A stretch of 34,255 bases of DNA from Bacillota bacterium (GTDB taxonomy: Bacteria; Bacillota; Clostridia; Saccharofermentanales; UBA5734): NCBI GenBank assembly GCA_029548445.1, contig JAKPNJ010000316.1, forward strand, positions 1 to 34,255, written 5' to 3'. Positions 16,426 to 24,825 of the stretch are shown one piece after another. Below the pieces are notes generated by a model. The model searched no databases. It was not told the DNA's origin and saw only the letters and a list, made by a program, of their open reading frames with translations. The position numbers and the translations under genes are program-made. Each line of letters opens with the position of its first letter. Within the stretch, counting starts at the first letter, position 1.

Positions 16426-16441
16426 GGGTCCCCGGGGACCC
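16426..16441. repeat. Perfect 16-bp palindrome GGGTCCCCGGGGACCC
   Basis: Read directly; between the Gfo stop and the terminator hairpin. Confidence 0.6.
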
Positions 16442-16460
16442 GGGGGCCGGAACGGTTGCG

Positions 16461-17564
16461 TCAGAAAGTGTCGGCGGGGGACAGGGGTGCCGGCGGCACA
16501 AAGCGGCTGGCCATCTCATGGTGGCGACCCGATGCCGACGCCAGGTGGAAGCCGTGCATGGCCTCCAGCACATGGAAGGCCAGGCGGCCGGAGGCCCGGT
16601 GGTCCTGCCGGCCTTCCCGCAGGGCTCGGGCCATGTCGGCCACGCCGACGCCCCGGCTGTTGGCCTCGAAAGGCCGGGCCAGGGGCAAGGTCCGGAAGGC
16701 GTCGTCCCCGGCCAGGCGAAGCCGGACGGGTCCGCCGAAGGAGTTGGGATCCGGGACCGACAGGGTCCCCTCGCTCCCGTAGATCTCGATCCGGGGCAGC
16801 TCGGCGTGCCAGACATCGAAGCTCGTCAGGATCGTGGCCACGGCGCCGGACTCCAGGTCCAGGATTCCCGCTACATGGGTCGGGACCTCCACGGGAATGA
16901 CCTTGCCGCGCTTGGGGGCGCTGCCGATGACCCGCTCGGGGAAGGAACGGACGGCACTGCCCGTGACCCGCCGGGCCGGCCCCAGTAGGGCGAACAGCGC
17001 CGTCAGGTAGTAGGGGCCCATGTCGAACATGGGGCCGCCGCCCACCTGGTAGTAAAATTCCGGATCCGGATGCCATCCCTCGTGGCCGTGGCAGGTCATG
17101 AAGGCCGTGGCGCCGATGGGCCGGCCGATGGTTCCCTGTTGGACCAGGTCCAGGCAGGTCTGGATGCCCGCGCCCAGGAAGGTGTCCGGGGCTCCGCCGA
17201 TCAGGAGTCCCTTCTCTTCCGCCAGGGCCACCAGGGCCCGCCCCTCTTCCAGGTCCACCGACAGGGGCTTCTCCACATAGACATGCTTCCCGGCCAGCAG
17301 CGCCCGGCGGCAGAGGTCGGCGTGCTGGAGCGGGGTCGTCAGGTTGAGGACGATGTCCACCTGCGGGTCCGACAGCAGGGCGTCCGTGTCCAGGACCCGG
17401 GGCACGCCGTATCGGTCGGCCTGGGCCCTGGCCCGCTCCGGCATGAGGTCCGCCACCGCCGTGACCTCCACCGTATCGAACCGCTGCTGCAGGGTCTCGA
17501 GGTAGATTCCGCTGATATTGCCGCATCCCACAACCCCGATCCGGGTCCTGTCCGTCCTTGTCAT
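16461..17564 (-). CDS. Gfo/Idh/MocA family oxidoreductase
   Basis: MTRTDRTRIGVVGCGNISGIYLETLQQRFDTVEVTAVADLMPERARAQADRYGVPRVLDTDALLSDPQVDIVLNLTTPLQHADLCRRALLAGKHVYVEKPLSVDLEEGRALVALAEEKGLLIGGAPDTFLG: canonical EKP motif. Confidence 0.96.
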   Translation of the reverse strand: MTRTDRTRIGVVGCGNISGIYLETLQQRFDTVEVTAVADLMPERARAQADRYGVPRVLDTDALLSDPQVDIVLNLTTPLQHADLCRRALLAGKHVYVEKPLSVDLEEGRALVALAEEKGLLIGGAPDTFLGAGIQTCLDLVQQGTIGRPIGATAFMTCHGHEGWHPDPEFYYQVGGGPMFDMGPYYLTALFALLGPARRVTGSAVRSFPERVIGSAPKRGKVIPVEVPTHVAGILDLESGAVATILTSFDVWHAELPRIEIYGSEGTLSVPDPNSFGGPVRLRLAGDDAFRTLPLARPFEANSRGVGVADMARALREGRQDHRASGRLAFHVLEAMHGFHLASASGRHHEMASRFVPPAPLSPADTF

Positions 17565-18289
17565 GTCGCGTCACCCTTCCTTTCGAAATCCGAGAGCGAA
17601 AGCCCCAATGCCAGGGCCCGGGCCTTGCCGGCGGCCGCCCAGAGGAAGCCCCGCCGCATGATCTCCAGGGGCTCGAAGGCGTCGAAGACGTCCGCGTGGT
17701 GGCCCAGGGAGCTGTAAAAGACCCGGCCGTGGCCCCACATCTTGGTCCAGACGACGGGAACATCGGCAGCCGGGTTGGTCATGTGGTAGCCCGGCGGCGC
17801 CAGGGGATTGGGGAACCGGGTGGTGGCCAGGACTTCCGCGGCGGGGTCCACATGCACGTAGTACTGCTCGCTGCGCACGTCGAAATCCGGGATCCCCTCC
17901 ATAATGGGGTTGGATACCGACCGGATGCAGACCCGGTAGGGCGTGCCGTCATTCCCGGGATGGGCCACCCACTGGCCGCCGGTCATGAATTGCCAGTTCG
18001 TGTCCAGGCGGAACGAGTCGCACATGCCGCCGTGGCAGCCGGCCAGGCCGACTCCGGACGCCACCGCCTGGCTCGCGTTGTGGCTCTGCTCCCCCGTGAT
18101 GGTGCCCATGGTCCATTCCGGTACCAGCAGGTCCAGGGACAGCAGGTAGGGCAGGTCCAGCAGCGCGTCCAGCGTGTCGGCGACCCGGACCTCGAACCCC
18201 TCCTCCCGCAGGACCCGGGCAAAAATATCGGCCACCTGGACCGGTTCGTGACCATCCCAGCCTCCCTGTACGATCAGGGCCTTCCTCAT
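17561..18289 (-). CDS. ThuA domain-containing protein
   Basis: MRKALIVQGGWDGHEPVQVADIFARVLREEGFEVRVADTLDAL...GGMCDSFR...WVAHPGN...YYVHVDP...VVWTKMWGHGRVFYSSLGHHADVF; ATGA overlap with the Gfo gene at 17561-17564. Confidence 0.94.
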   Translation of the reverse strand: MRKALIVQGGWDGHEPVQVADIFARVLREEGFEVRVADTLDALLDLPYLLSLDLLVPEWTMGTITGEQSHNASQAVASGVGLAGCHGGMCDSFRLDTNWQFMTGGQWVAHPGNDGTPYRVCIRSVSNPIMEGIPDFDVRSEQYYVHVDPAAEVLATTRFPNPLAPPGYHMTNPAADVPVVWTKMWGHGRVFYSSLGHHADVFDAFEPLEIMRRGFLWAAAGKARALALGLSLSDFERKGDAT

Positions 18290-18304
18290 GTCCTCCTCCT
18301 TCCG

Positions 18305-18324
18305 CAGGCGATCGGTCGCCTGCC
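18305..18324. repeat. Perfect inverted repeat GCAGGCGA-TCGG-TCGCCTGC
   Basis: 8-bp arms, 4-nt spacer, directly upstream of the thuA-like SD on the minus strand. Confidence 0.75.
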
Positions 18325-18433
18325 ATCTCCCGATTCTGCCCCCATCCTAGCCCCGCGCCGGCGGATTGTCCTGTCATTTCATGGTATCCTGTAGACGTTT
18401 CGTGCGATTCCGATTCGAGAGGAGAGCGGCGGC

Positions 18434-19276
18434 ATGCAGCCCTTCCATGAAACCCGGACCTACGGGGGCGGCCTGCGCCTTGTCGCGGTCCGATCTTCCG
18501 GAATGGAGTTCCTGGCCCACTGGCAGGAGGACGTGGAGGTCTTCTTCGTGGCGGAAGGGGAGCAGCGCATCGGGATCCAGGGCCGGATCCTGGCCCTTGG
18601 TCCCGGACAGCTGGTGCTGTTGGGGTCGGGCGAGATCCACCACTACGAGCCGTCCGCCGGCTGCGTCGGCTTCATGCTGATCTTCCCCCGGGACCTGTCC
18701 CCGGATTGGACCTTTCCCCTGGAGTCCGGTCTCCATACCTTCCGGGATCCCGACAGGATCCGGACGATTGCAGGCTGGATGGCGGCCATGGCGGACGAGA
18801 TGGCCTCCCGGCGCCCGGGCTATGCCCTGGTGGCAGATGGAACCCTGCGGCTGTTCCTGGCCGCCCTGGTCCGGCCGGACCCGGCCCGGGAGACGGAACC
18901 CCTCCCGGATCCGGGACGGACGGCGGATCCGCGGATGCAGGAGATCCTGGACTACCTGGCAACCCACTACCCGGAGCCCCTGGACCGGGACGCCGTGGCC
19001 CGCCGGTTCCATTGGAGCCCTTCCCACTTCTCCCGCCGCTTCCGGGACGCAACGAACCTTGCCTTCTCCGAACACCTGGCCCGCCTGCGGCTGGAACACG
19101 CCTGCCGCGCCCTGCGGCAGACCCGGACCCCGGTCTCGGACATCGCCCTGGACTGCGGGTTCGACAGCGTCCGGACCTTCAACCGGGCCTTCCGGCGCCA
19201 CCTCGGCACCTGCCCCTCCGCAATCCGGGAGGACGGCACGGGTGCCCGGGGCGATCCAGCCAGGCCATTTCCCTAG
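18434..19276 (+). CDS. AraC family transcriptional regulator with N-terminal cupin domain
   Basis: Cupin-like N-terminus (EVFFVAEGEQRIGIQGRILALGPGQLVLLGSGEIHHYEP) and AraC HTH (LDRDAVARRFHWSPSHFSRRFRDATNLAFSEHLARLRLEHACRALRQTRTPVSDIALDCGFDSVRTFNRAFRRHLGTCPSAIR). Divergent from the ThuA/Gfo pair. Confidence 0.95.
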   Translation: MQPFHETRTYGGGLRLVAVRSSGMEFLAHWQEDVEVFFVAEGEQRIGIQGRILALGPGQLVLLGSGEIHHYEPSAGCVGFMLIFPRDLSPDWTFPLESGLHTFRDPDRIRTIAGWMAAMADEMASRRPGYALVADGTLRLFLAALVRPDPARETEPLPDPGRTADPRMQEILDYLATHYPEPLDRDAVARRFHWSPSHFSRRFRDATNLAFSEHLARLRLEHACRALRQTRTPVSDIALDCGFDSVRTFNRAFRRHLGTCPSAIREDGTGARGDPARPFP

Positions 19277-21468
19277 GGCAAGGCGGCGACCTCGGCCTCG
19301 AGCAACGCGAAATCCGCATCGTTCCGGATCGGGTCGAACCCGAAGGCCGCCTCGAACCGGCGCAGGTCGTCGTATCGGTTCGCCAATTCCCCGGCCAGGT
19401 CCCCGTCCGCCGACCGGTAGAGGACATAGAGGGCCGTGTCCTGGAACGTGTCGGACAGGACGGCGCGTCCCGCCTCCATCCGCACCGGTATGGGTCCGAT
19501 CCCGTCCCGGTGGACCCGGACCGCCGCGTCGCAGTCCCGGAGCCAGGCCGGCACCGGGAACGACAGCTCCCCGGTCCGGGGGCCCGCCGACACGAACTCG
19601 TTGTACCAGGCTTTCCGGTATTGCAGGTCGATGGCGAACAGGACCGCATGATCCTCGCCCGCCAGCACGTTTTGGTCCAGGTCGAGGAAGCGGTTCTCCC
19701 AGGCATAGGGAGCGGACTGGCCCAGGAGCCGGTCCACCGTCCGGATTTCCCGCCCGATTTCCTGGAGCACCGCCAGCCGGTCCCGGTTCGCCGACACATT
19801 CTTCCCGGACAGGTTGAACCAGTACAGGGACACCGCCCCGTTGGCCAGGGCCTCATACGCCTGGATCCGGATCTCCAGCGGATTCGGGTTGCCGGAAGCC
19901 GGCCGCAGCAGGGAGAACCAGCCGTCCGACAGGGCCTGGGACCAGGCCGCGATGGGATTGGGCCGGCTCAGGGCCGCCAGGGTGCGCATGTAGAAGCCGA
20001 TGGTCTCCAGCGGGGCTCCCCAGGGGACATTTTTCGACCCGTACCGGACATAGGCTCCCCAGCGGTCCGCATGGGGCGCCACCACCCGGTAGGCGTCGAA
20101 ATGGGGTAGGTCCGTCAGGCCGGCATATCGATGGAAACCCGGTTCATGGGACAGGGTCAGGGTCGTCGGGTACCCCGATTCCCGGTACTCGGCCAGGTAG
20201 ATATCGGCGATGCCCTGGGCCGGCCGGTTGTCGAACTGGGGTTCCCCGAACCGCTCGGAGCCATGGACCAGCGGCAGCCATTCGGGCGAACTCTTCACCG
20301 CGATGTCCGGGAGACTGTCGAAGGTTTTCATGGGGTGGGCCGCGACCCGGTCCGGATCGTCGTAGTAGGCACCCGGTCCCCCGTGGAACGTGTTGACGTG
20401 GAGGGACCGGATGGTCTTCCGGAAGGCTTCGCTGCCCACCAGCGCCTCCGTACCCCACCCCATGCTGAGGTCGAATTCGGTGACCACCGGCTTGGTGGAC
20501 TGGTAGATGTCACGGGAACCATCCGGACCGAGGATTTCGAAAGACAGGACCATTTCTCCGAAGGGCAGCGGCCCCGTCGACACCCGGGCGCCGCCCATGT
20601 CCCCGGGGGGAATCCCGGCTTCGCCGCCGAAGGGCGCCACCGACCGGGGAGCGGCCGTCTCCCGCCACCAGTGCTCCCGGTACGTGCCGTAGGAAGGCCA
20701 TAGGGTGATGCGCCCGAGGGACACGGGCGAAGCGGACCGGTTTCGCAAGAAAACCAGGAACCCGTCCGGGATCCGGTCCCCGGCCTCCGACGCAAACACG
20801 ATCCGCTCGACGGTCACGTCCGCTTCCGCCACCCGGATCGTCCCCTGCGCCTGCTCCCCGGTTTTCCGGTCGGTCATGGCAATGGCGATGCCGTTCCGAT
20901 AAAAGCCCGGGTCGAGGATGTTCAGGGTCCAGCAGTCCAGGGTCCCCCGGGGAAGGCCGTCGGACACCTTGCCCAGGGCCTCCCGGCTGTCCGGCACATC
21001 GCACCAGGACAATACCCCGGTGCCCACCAGGTCCAGCCCCGTCCGGCCGTTGAAGAGGACATCGGCCCGGATGTCCCGGTCTTCCGACACGTTCCGGACG
21101 AAGATCCGGACCAGGGCCCCCAGGTCCTCCGGCACGGCGAAGGGATCCTCCCGGCCGTAGCTTGCGATCTCCCCGGACACCCCGTGGGGCACCACCGTCA
21201 CCCCGGCGATCTCCACCGGCAGTGTGCCTGTCATCGGATGCTCCCCCCCTCCCGTGGGAACCGGATCCCCGGTGGGCCCAATCGTGGGCGCTCCCGTGGG
21301 GGTCGCCGCAGACCCGCCCGTGGGAGTCGGACCCGGGCCGGACCGGCATCCGGAGAGCGGAAGGCCCGCCAGCAGGACGGCGGCTGCAAGCCCCAACGCA
21401 GCGCAGAGAGAGCCCTTCCGGAATAAAGAGAAGGGGCGGTAGGCTCCCGCCATGGAATCAGCGTCCAT
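19273..21468 (-). CDS. Large uncharacterised lipoprotein, possible TIM-barrel glycoside-hydrolase-like fold
   Basis: Lipobox ..LLAGLPLSGC followed by a G/P/T-rich linker (RSGPGPTPTGGSAATPTGAPTIGPTGDPVPTGGG); later segments (LHVNTFHGGPGAYYDD, IADIYLAEYRESGYPTTLTLSHEPGFHRYAG, AYEALANGAVSLYWFNLS) look like barrel strands. No family recognised with confidence. Confidence 0.75.
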   Translation of the reverse strand: MDADSMAGAYRPFSLFRKGSLCAALGLAAAVLLAGLPLSGCRSGPGPTPTGGSAATPTGAPTIGPTGDPVPTGGGEHPMTGTLPVEIAGVTVVPHGVSGEIASYGREDPFAVPEDLGALVRIFVRNVSEDRDIRADVLFNGRTGLDLVGTGVLSWCDVPDSREALGKVSDGLPRGTLDCWTLNILDPGFYRNGIAIAMTDRKTGEQAQGTIRVAEADVTVERIVFASEAGDRIPDGFLVFLRNRSASPVSLGRITLWPSYGTYREHWWRETAAPRSVAPFGGEAGIPPGDMGGARVSTGPLPFGEMVLSFEILGPDGSRDIYQSTKPVVTEFDLSMGWGTEALVGSEAFRKTIRSLHVNTFHGGPGAYYDDPDRVAAHPMKTFDSLPDIAVKSSPEWLPLVHGSERFGEPQFDNRPAQGIADIYLAEYRESGYPTTLTLSHEPGFHRYAGLTDLPHFDAYRVVAPHADRWGAYVRYGSKNVPWGAPLETIGFYMRTLAALSRPNPIAAWSQALSDGWFSLLRPASGNPNPLEIRIQAYEALANGAVSLYWFNLSGKNVSANRDRLAVLQEIGREIRTVDRLLGQSAPYAWENRFLDLDQNVLAGEDHAVLFAIDLQYRKAWYNEFVSAGPRTGELSFPVPAWLRDCDAAVRVHRDGIGPIPVRMEAGRAVLSDTFQDTALYVLYRSADGDLAGELANRYDDLRRFEAAFGFDPIRNDADFALLEAEVAALP

Positions 21469-21483
21469 CGGCAACACCTCCCC

Positions 21484-22845
21484 TCATGCGGGCAAGCCGA
21501 GGAAGCGCTTCAGCTTCCGGTTGTCGGCGGGCAGGGGAATGGGGCGAACCTGGAAATCGAGGCCGCAGGGGATGTCATACGCGGCGAGTTCCTCCCGGAA
21601 GCGGGCTTCCAGGGCATCCACGATGCCCTGTTCCGCACCGGGCAGGGGAACCGTTCCGTCCCAGGCCCCGATCCCCAGGTCCAGGGCGATCCGAAGCCGG
21701 TCCGGCGCCACCTGTTCCACCTGGAACTCCCGGATCCGGTCGTCGGTGGTGATGATCCACCGGCTGGCCAGGTCCGGGAACACGGCCCGCCGGACCCCGT
21801 TCCGGTCCTGCAGGTACAGGACGTCGTCCTGCCGGCCGATGACCCTGGCGAGAGTCCGGAACTTGCTGCCGCAGGGACAGGGACCCCCCAGCTCCACCAG
21901 GTCGTTCATCCGGTACCGGATCAGGGGCTGGGCCCCGTTGACCAGGTTCGTGACCAGCATCCGAGCCGGCCGCCGGCCGGGCTCCGTGACAGGGGTGCCG
22001 TCCTCGTCCTCCAGCTCCACGTAGGCCAGGTCCTCGTTGATGTGGAGGGTGCCGCACCGGCAGGGGCTGGCGATCTGGCCCTCGCTGGCCTGGTAAATCT
22101 CCGCCACCGGTGCCCCGAAGACCCGGGCGAACCGTGCCTTCTCCTCGGGTTCCAGGACCTCGGCATAGGTCAGGATGCGCCGGGGAGGCCGGGCCAGCCG
22201 GTCCCGGAACGGCAGCAGCTGGCGAAGGACCGAGGGCGGCGCCATGAGCACGTTGCCGTCCATGGCGTTGAACGCGTCGAGGATGTCGGCGGGCGGTGTC
22301 ATGGAATGGAGGTAGCGGAGGCGGATCAGGGGGGCGTTGATGTCGGCGAATCCCTGGCTGAACACCCGGAGGATGAACAGGATCCGGAGGGGCAGGTCAG
22401 AGAGGCGGACGCCGCCCCGGGCCAGGAAGACGCCGGGGAGCCGCCGGGTCAGGGACCGGGGGGTCAGGTACAGCCCCTTGTTGCCGCTGGTGCCGGAAGA
22501 AAGACCCACCACGAAGCGGCCGCGCCAGTAGCCCAGGTCGTCCCGGCGCCGCTCCTTGTCCAGGGCGTAGGCCATCACCTCGTCCTTCCGGGCCCCGACG
22601 GTGTTCAGGGTGTCGAAGTGCTCCATCATCTCGGCCTTGTCGACCTGGGGGAACCGGCGGAAGGCCGACAGGCGCCGGAGCGGCAGTCCCCGGAGGGTTT
22701 GCTGGTAATAGGGGCTCTTCTGTCGGGCCAGGCGAACCAGGCGGACCAGGGCCCGGAGCTGTCGGGACCGGATGCGCCGGACCGGGTCGTGGTACAGGCG
22801 GTGGGTCAGGATCGCCCAGTCGGCCAGGTTTCGCAGGAGGGCCAT
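21484..22845 (-). CDS. PaaK-like adenylate-forming enzyme (phenylacetate-CoA ligase / F390-synthetase-related)
   Basis: MALLRNLADWAILTHRLYHDPVRRIRSRQLRALVRLVRLARQKSPYYQQTLRGLPLRRLSAFRRFPQVDKAEMMEHFD...VVGLSSGTSGNKGLYLTPRS...EIYQASEGQIASPC...LVTNLVNGAQPLIRYRMNDLVELGGPCPCGSKFRTLARVIGRQDDVL. SSGTSGNKG P-loop and RYRMNDLV motifs. True start 22845; the ORF-track extension to 23976 is out-of-frame shadow. Confidence 0.9.
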   Translation of the reverse strand: MALLRNLADWAILTHRLYHDPVRRIRSRQLRALVRLVRLARQKSPYYQQTLRGLPLRRLSAFRRFPQVDKAEMMEHFDTLNTVGARKDEVMAYALDKERRRDDLGYWRGRFVVGLSSGTSGNKGLYLTPRSLTRRLPGVFLARGGVRLSDLPLRILFILRVFSQGFADINAPLIRLRYLHSMTPPADILDAFNAMDGNVLMAPPSVLRQLLPFRDRLARPPRRILTYAEVLEPEEKARFARVFGAPVAEIYQASEGQIASPCRCGTLHINEDLAYVELEDEDGTPVTEPGRRPARMLVTNLVNGAQPLIRYRMNDLVELGGPCPCGSKFRTLARVIGRQDDVLYLQDRNGVRRAVFPDLASRWIITTDDRIREFQVEQVAPDRLRIALDLGIGAWDGTVPLPGAEQGIVDALEARFREELAAYDIPCGLDFQVRPIPLPADNRKLKRFLGLPA

Positions 22846-24071
22846 CAGCCCGCGTCTCCCCGAAGCGTCCGGGCCTTGGCGCTGTCCGCTCCCAGGCGGG
22901 AGACCACGAACCCGTACGAATGCTCCACGCTGCCCACATAGTGGGCTTTCTCCCAGGCCATCAGGGCAAAGCCCCAGAGGAGGGCCAGGACCAGGCCGAA
23001 CAGGAGGGCGCCCGGAATGGACAGGGACAGGCCGGGCCACAGCATCACCAGCAGGCGATGGGCCAGGGCCGCCACGATGCTCTCCCAGAAGAAGGCGGTC
23101 AGGCCGGCCTGTCCGAACCGGACCAGGAACCGGACCGCCGGCGCAGCGAAGCCGGTGACGGGCCCGGGTTTCCGGTCCAGCAGGGCGGTGGCGCCCCGGA
23201 TCATCAGGCAGAACAGGCCCAGCTGGGCGGTCATGATGCTGTACCACTTGGCGTCGATGGACCGTTGGAGCATGGTGTCCGGCAGGAAGACATAGGCGGC
23301 CATGCCGGACAGGAAGAGAAGGATCCCGGTCCAGGTCACGGGCCGCAGGCTGCGTCCCCCGTATAGCCGGAGGCCGATCCAGGCGCCCGCGAGGCCGAAG
23401 GCGAGATACGGAAGAATGGGGTTGTTCTTGTTGACCAGCCAGTTGAGCAGCAGGACCTGGCCCCAGCGGCCGTCCGCCAGGGCGTCGAGATAATCGCCGT
23501 ACAGCGGGATTCGGGCGAGGGAGGCCGCCATGACCGCCGCCGCCGCCACCAGCACGGCGTTGGGCCGCATTCGGCCGAACCGCCGGAACAGCAGGAGGAC
23601 GAGGCTTACCAGGAGAACATTGGTGCCGATCATGACCAGGCTGTCCACATACAGCACCCGGTCCAGGCTGAAGCCGGTCCAGCGCCCGTGGCGGATGGCC
23701 TCCACCAGGAGGCTGTTGTCCATGCGCCGGGCGGCGAAGTCCGCCAGGCCCGGGCCGGTGAAGAGGAAATACAGGTAGGCCGTGACCAGGATGAAGACTG
23801 CCGAGACCAGTTTCTTGCGCAGGATCCGGCCCGATGGCCAGCCGGCGGGACCGGCCAGCCGGGCGATCCCGATGGCGTGGACGGCGCCGCTGATCATGGC
23901 GAACAGGCCGGCGAACATGAGGAGGAACCCGATCACCGTGATGACCAGGGGCGGGTTGTCCAGGTCCAGGTCCCACAGGCCGTCATAGTAATAAAAGGCG
24001 GCATGCAGGAGGATCAGGCAGAAAATGCCCAGCCCCCGCAGGAAATCCAGTCCCTTCCAGTGCCGTTCCAT
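22845..24071 (-). CDS. Integral membrane acyltransferase-like protein (DUF1624/HGSNAT-like)
   Basis: MERHWKGLDFLRGLGIFCLILLHAAFYYYDGLWDLDLDNPPLVITVIGFLLMFAGLFAMISGAVHAIG followed by multiple hydrophobic segments. SD AGGAGG 5 nt upstream of the ATG. TGATG overlap with the downstream gene. Confidence 0.75.
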   Translation of the reverse strand: MERHWKGLDFLRGLGIFCLILLHAAFYYYDGLWDLDLDNPPLVITVIGFLLMFAGLFAMISGAVHAIGIARLAGPAGWPSGRILRKKLVSAVFILVTAYLYFLFTGPGLADFAARRMDNSLLVEAIRHGRWTGFSLDRVLYVDSLVMIGTNVLLVSLVLLLFRRFGRMRPNAVLVAAAAVMAASLARIPLYGDYLDALADGRWGQVLLLNWLVNKNNPILPYLAFGLAGAWIGLRLYGGRSLRPVTWTGILLFLSGMAAYVFLPDTMLQRSIDAKWYSIMTAQLGLFCLMIRGATALLDRKPGPVTGFAAPAVRFLVRFGQAGLTAFFWESIVAALAHRLLVMLWPGLSLSIPGALLFGLVLALLWGFALMAWEKAHYVGSVEHSYGFVVSRLGADSAKARTLRGDAG

Positions 24072-24080
24072 GTACACCTC

Positions 24081-24737
24081 CTAAAAATCGCCGCTGTAGC
24101 GGACCAGGGAAGCCGACAGGACGCCGGGCACCTTCTGGAGCCGCTCAAGGAAACTCGTGTCGGCGGGGTCCACCCGGATCTCCACCACCAGTTCCACCGA
24201 CTGGGGCGTCACGGTCTTGCTCTTGATGCGGAACGGGGGGACCAGCCGGGCCAGGTCCCCCTGGAAGGCGTCGGTGGTCCGCAGCACCAGGAGGAAGGGC
24301 CGGCGGATCCGCCCCATGCGCTGGACCAGGGTGGCCAGGACCATGATCACGGCCAGGGCCAGGCACCCGACGACGGCCAGCTCCAGGAACCCGGCGCCGG
24401 CGGTCAGGCCCAGGGCGATGGCCCAGAACATGAAGACAATGTCCAGGGGATCCTTCAGGGCGGTCCGGAACCGGACGATGGACAGGGCGCCCACCATGCC
24501 CAGGGACAGGACCAGGTTGGAACTGATGGGCATGATGACCAGGGAGGTCACCAGGGAGACCATCAGGAGGGCGGTCCCGAAGGTCCGGTTCTCCAGGACG
24601 CCCCGGTAGGTGGTCCGGTACACCGCCAGGATCAGCAGTCCCATCACCAGGGTGACGGTCAGGGTCGTGGCGATGCGCCCCAGGGTCAGGGGCTGGTTGA
24701 CGTTGGTCTCCAGGAGTTTTCTCAGGAGTTCGGTCAT
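24081..24737 (-). CDS. DUF4956 domain-containing membrane protein
   Basis: TELLRKLLETNVNQPLTLGRIATTLTVTLVMGLLILAVYRTTYRGVLENRTFGTALLMVSLVTSLVIMPISSNLVLSLGMVGALSIVRFRTALKDPLDIVFMFWAIALGLTAGAGFLELAVVG: the SLGMVGALSIVRFRTALKDPxDxxFxFWAIxxGL segment is characteristic of DUF4956. Confidence 0.88.
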   Translation of the reverse strand: MTELLRKLLETNVNQPLTLGRIATTLTVTLVMGLLILAVYRTTYRGVLENRTFGTALLMVSLVTSLVIMPISSNLVLSLGMVGALSIVRFRTALKDPLDIVFMFWAIALGLTAGAGFLELAVVGCLALAVIMVLATLVQRMGRIRRPFLLVLRTTDAFQGDLARLVPPFRIKSKTVTPQSVELVVEIRVDPADTSFLERLQKVPGVLSASLVRYSGDF

Positions 24738-24825
24738 GGCGGCGGTTCCCTTCCTTCCATTCCGGCCTGCGGGCCGTCCTTCGCCGGGAATGCACATCCC
24801 TGTCCCGGCGCCAGGGTCTGTTCAC

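Noticed and set aside
21240-21345. CCGTGGG-rich repeats in the lipoprotein gene
   Set aside because: Explained by the P/T/G-rich lipoprotein linker; not an independent repeat element.
22846-23976. N-terminal extension of the 830-aa ORF (21484-23976)
   Set aside because: This part is an alternate frame of the acyltransferase gene; the PaaK-like protein starts at ATG 22845 with SD GGGGAG and a TGATG overlap.
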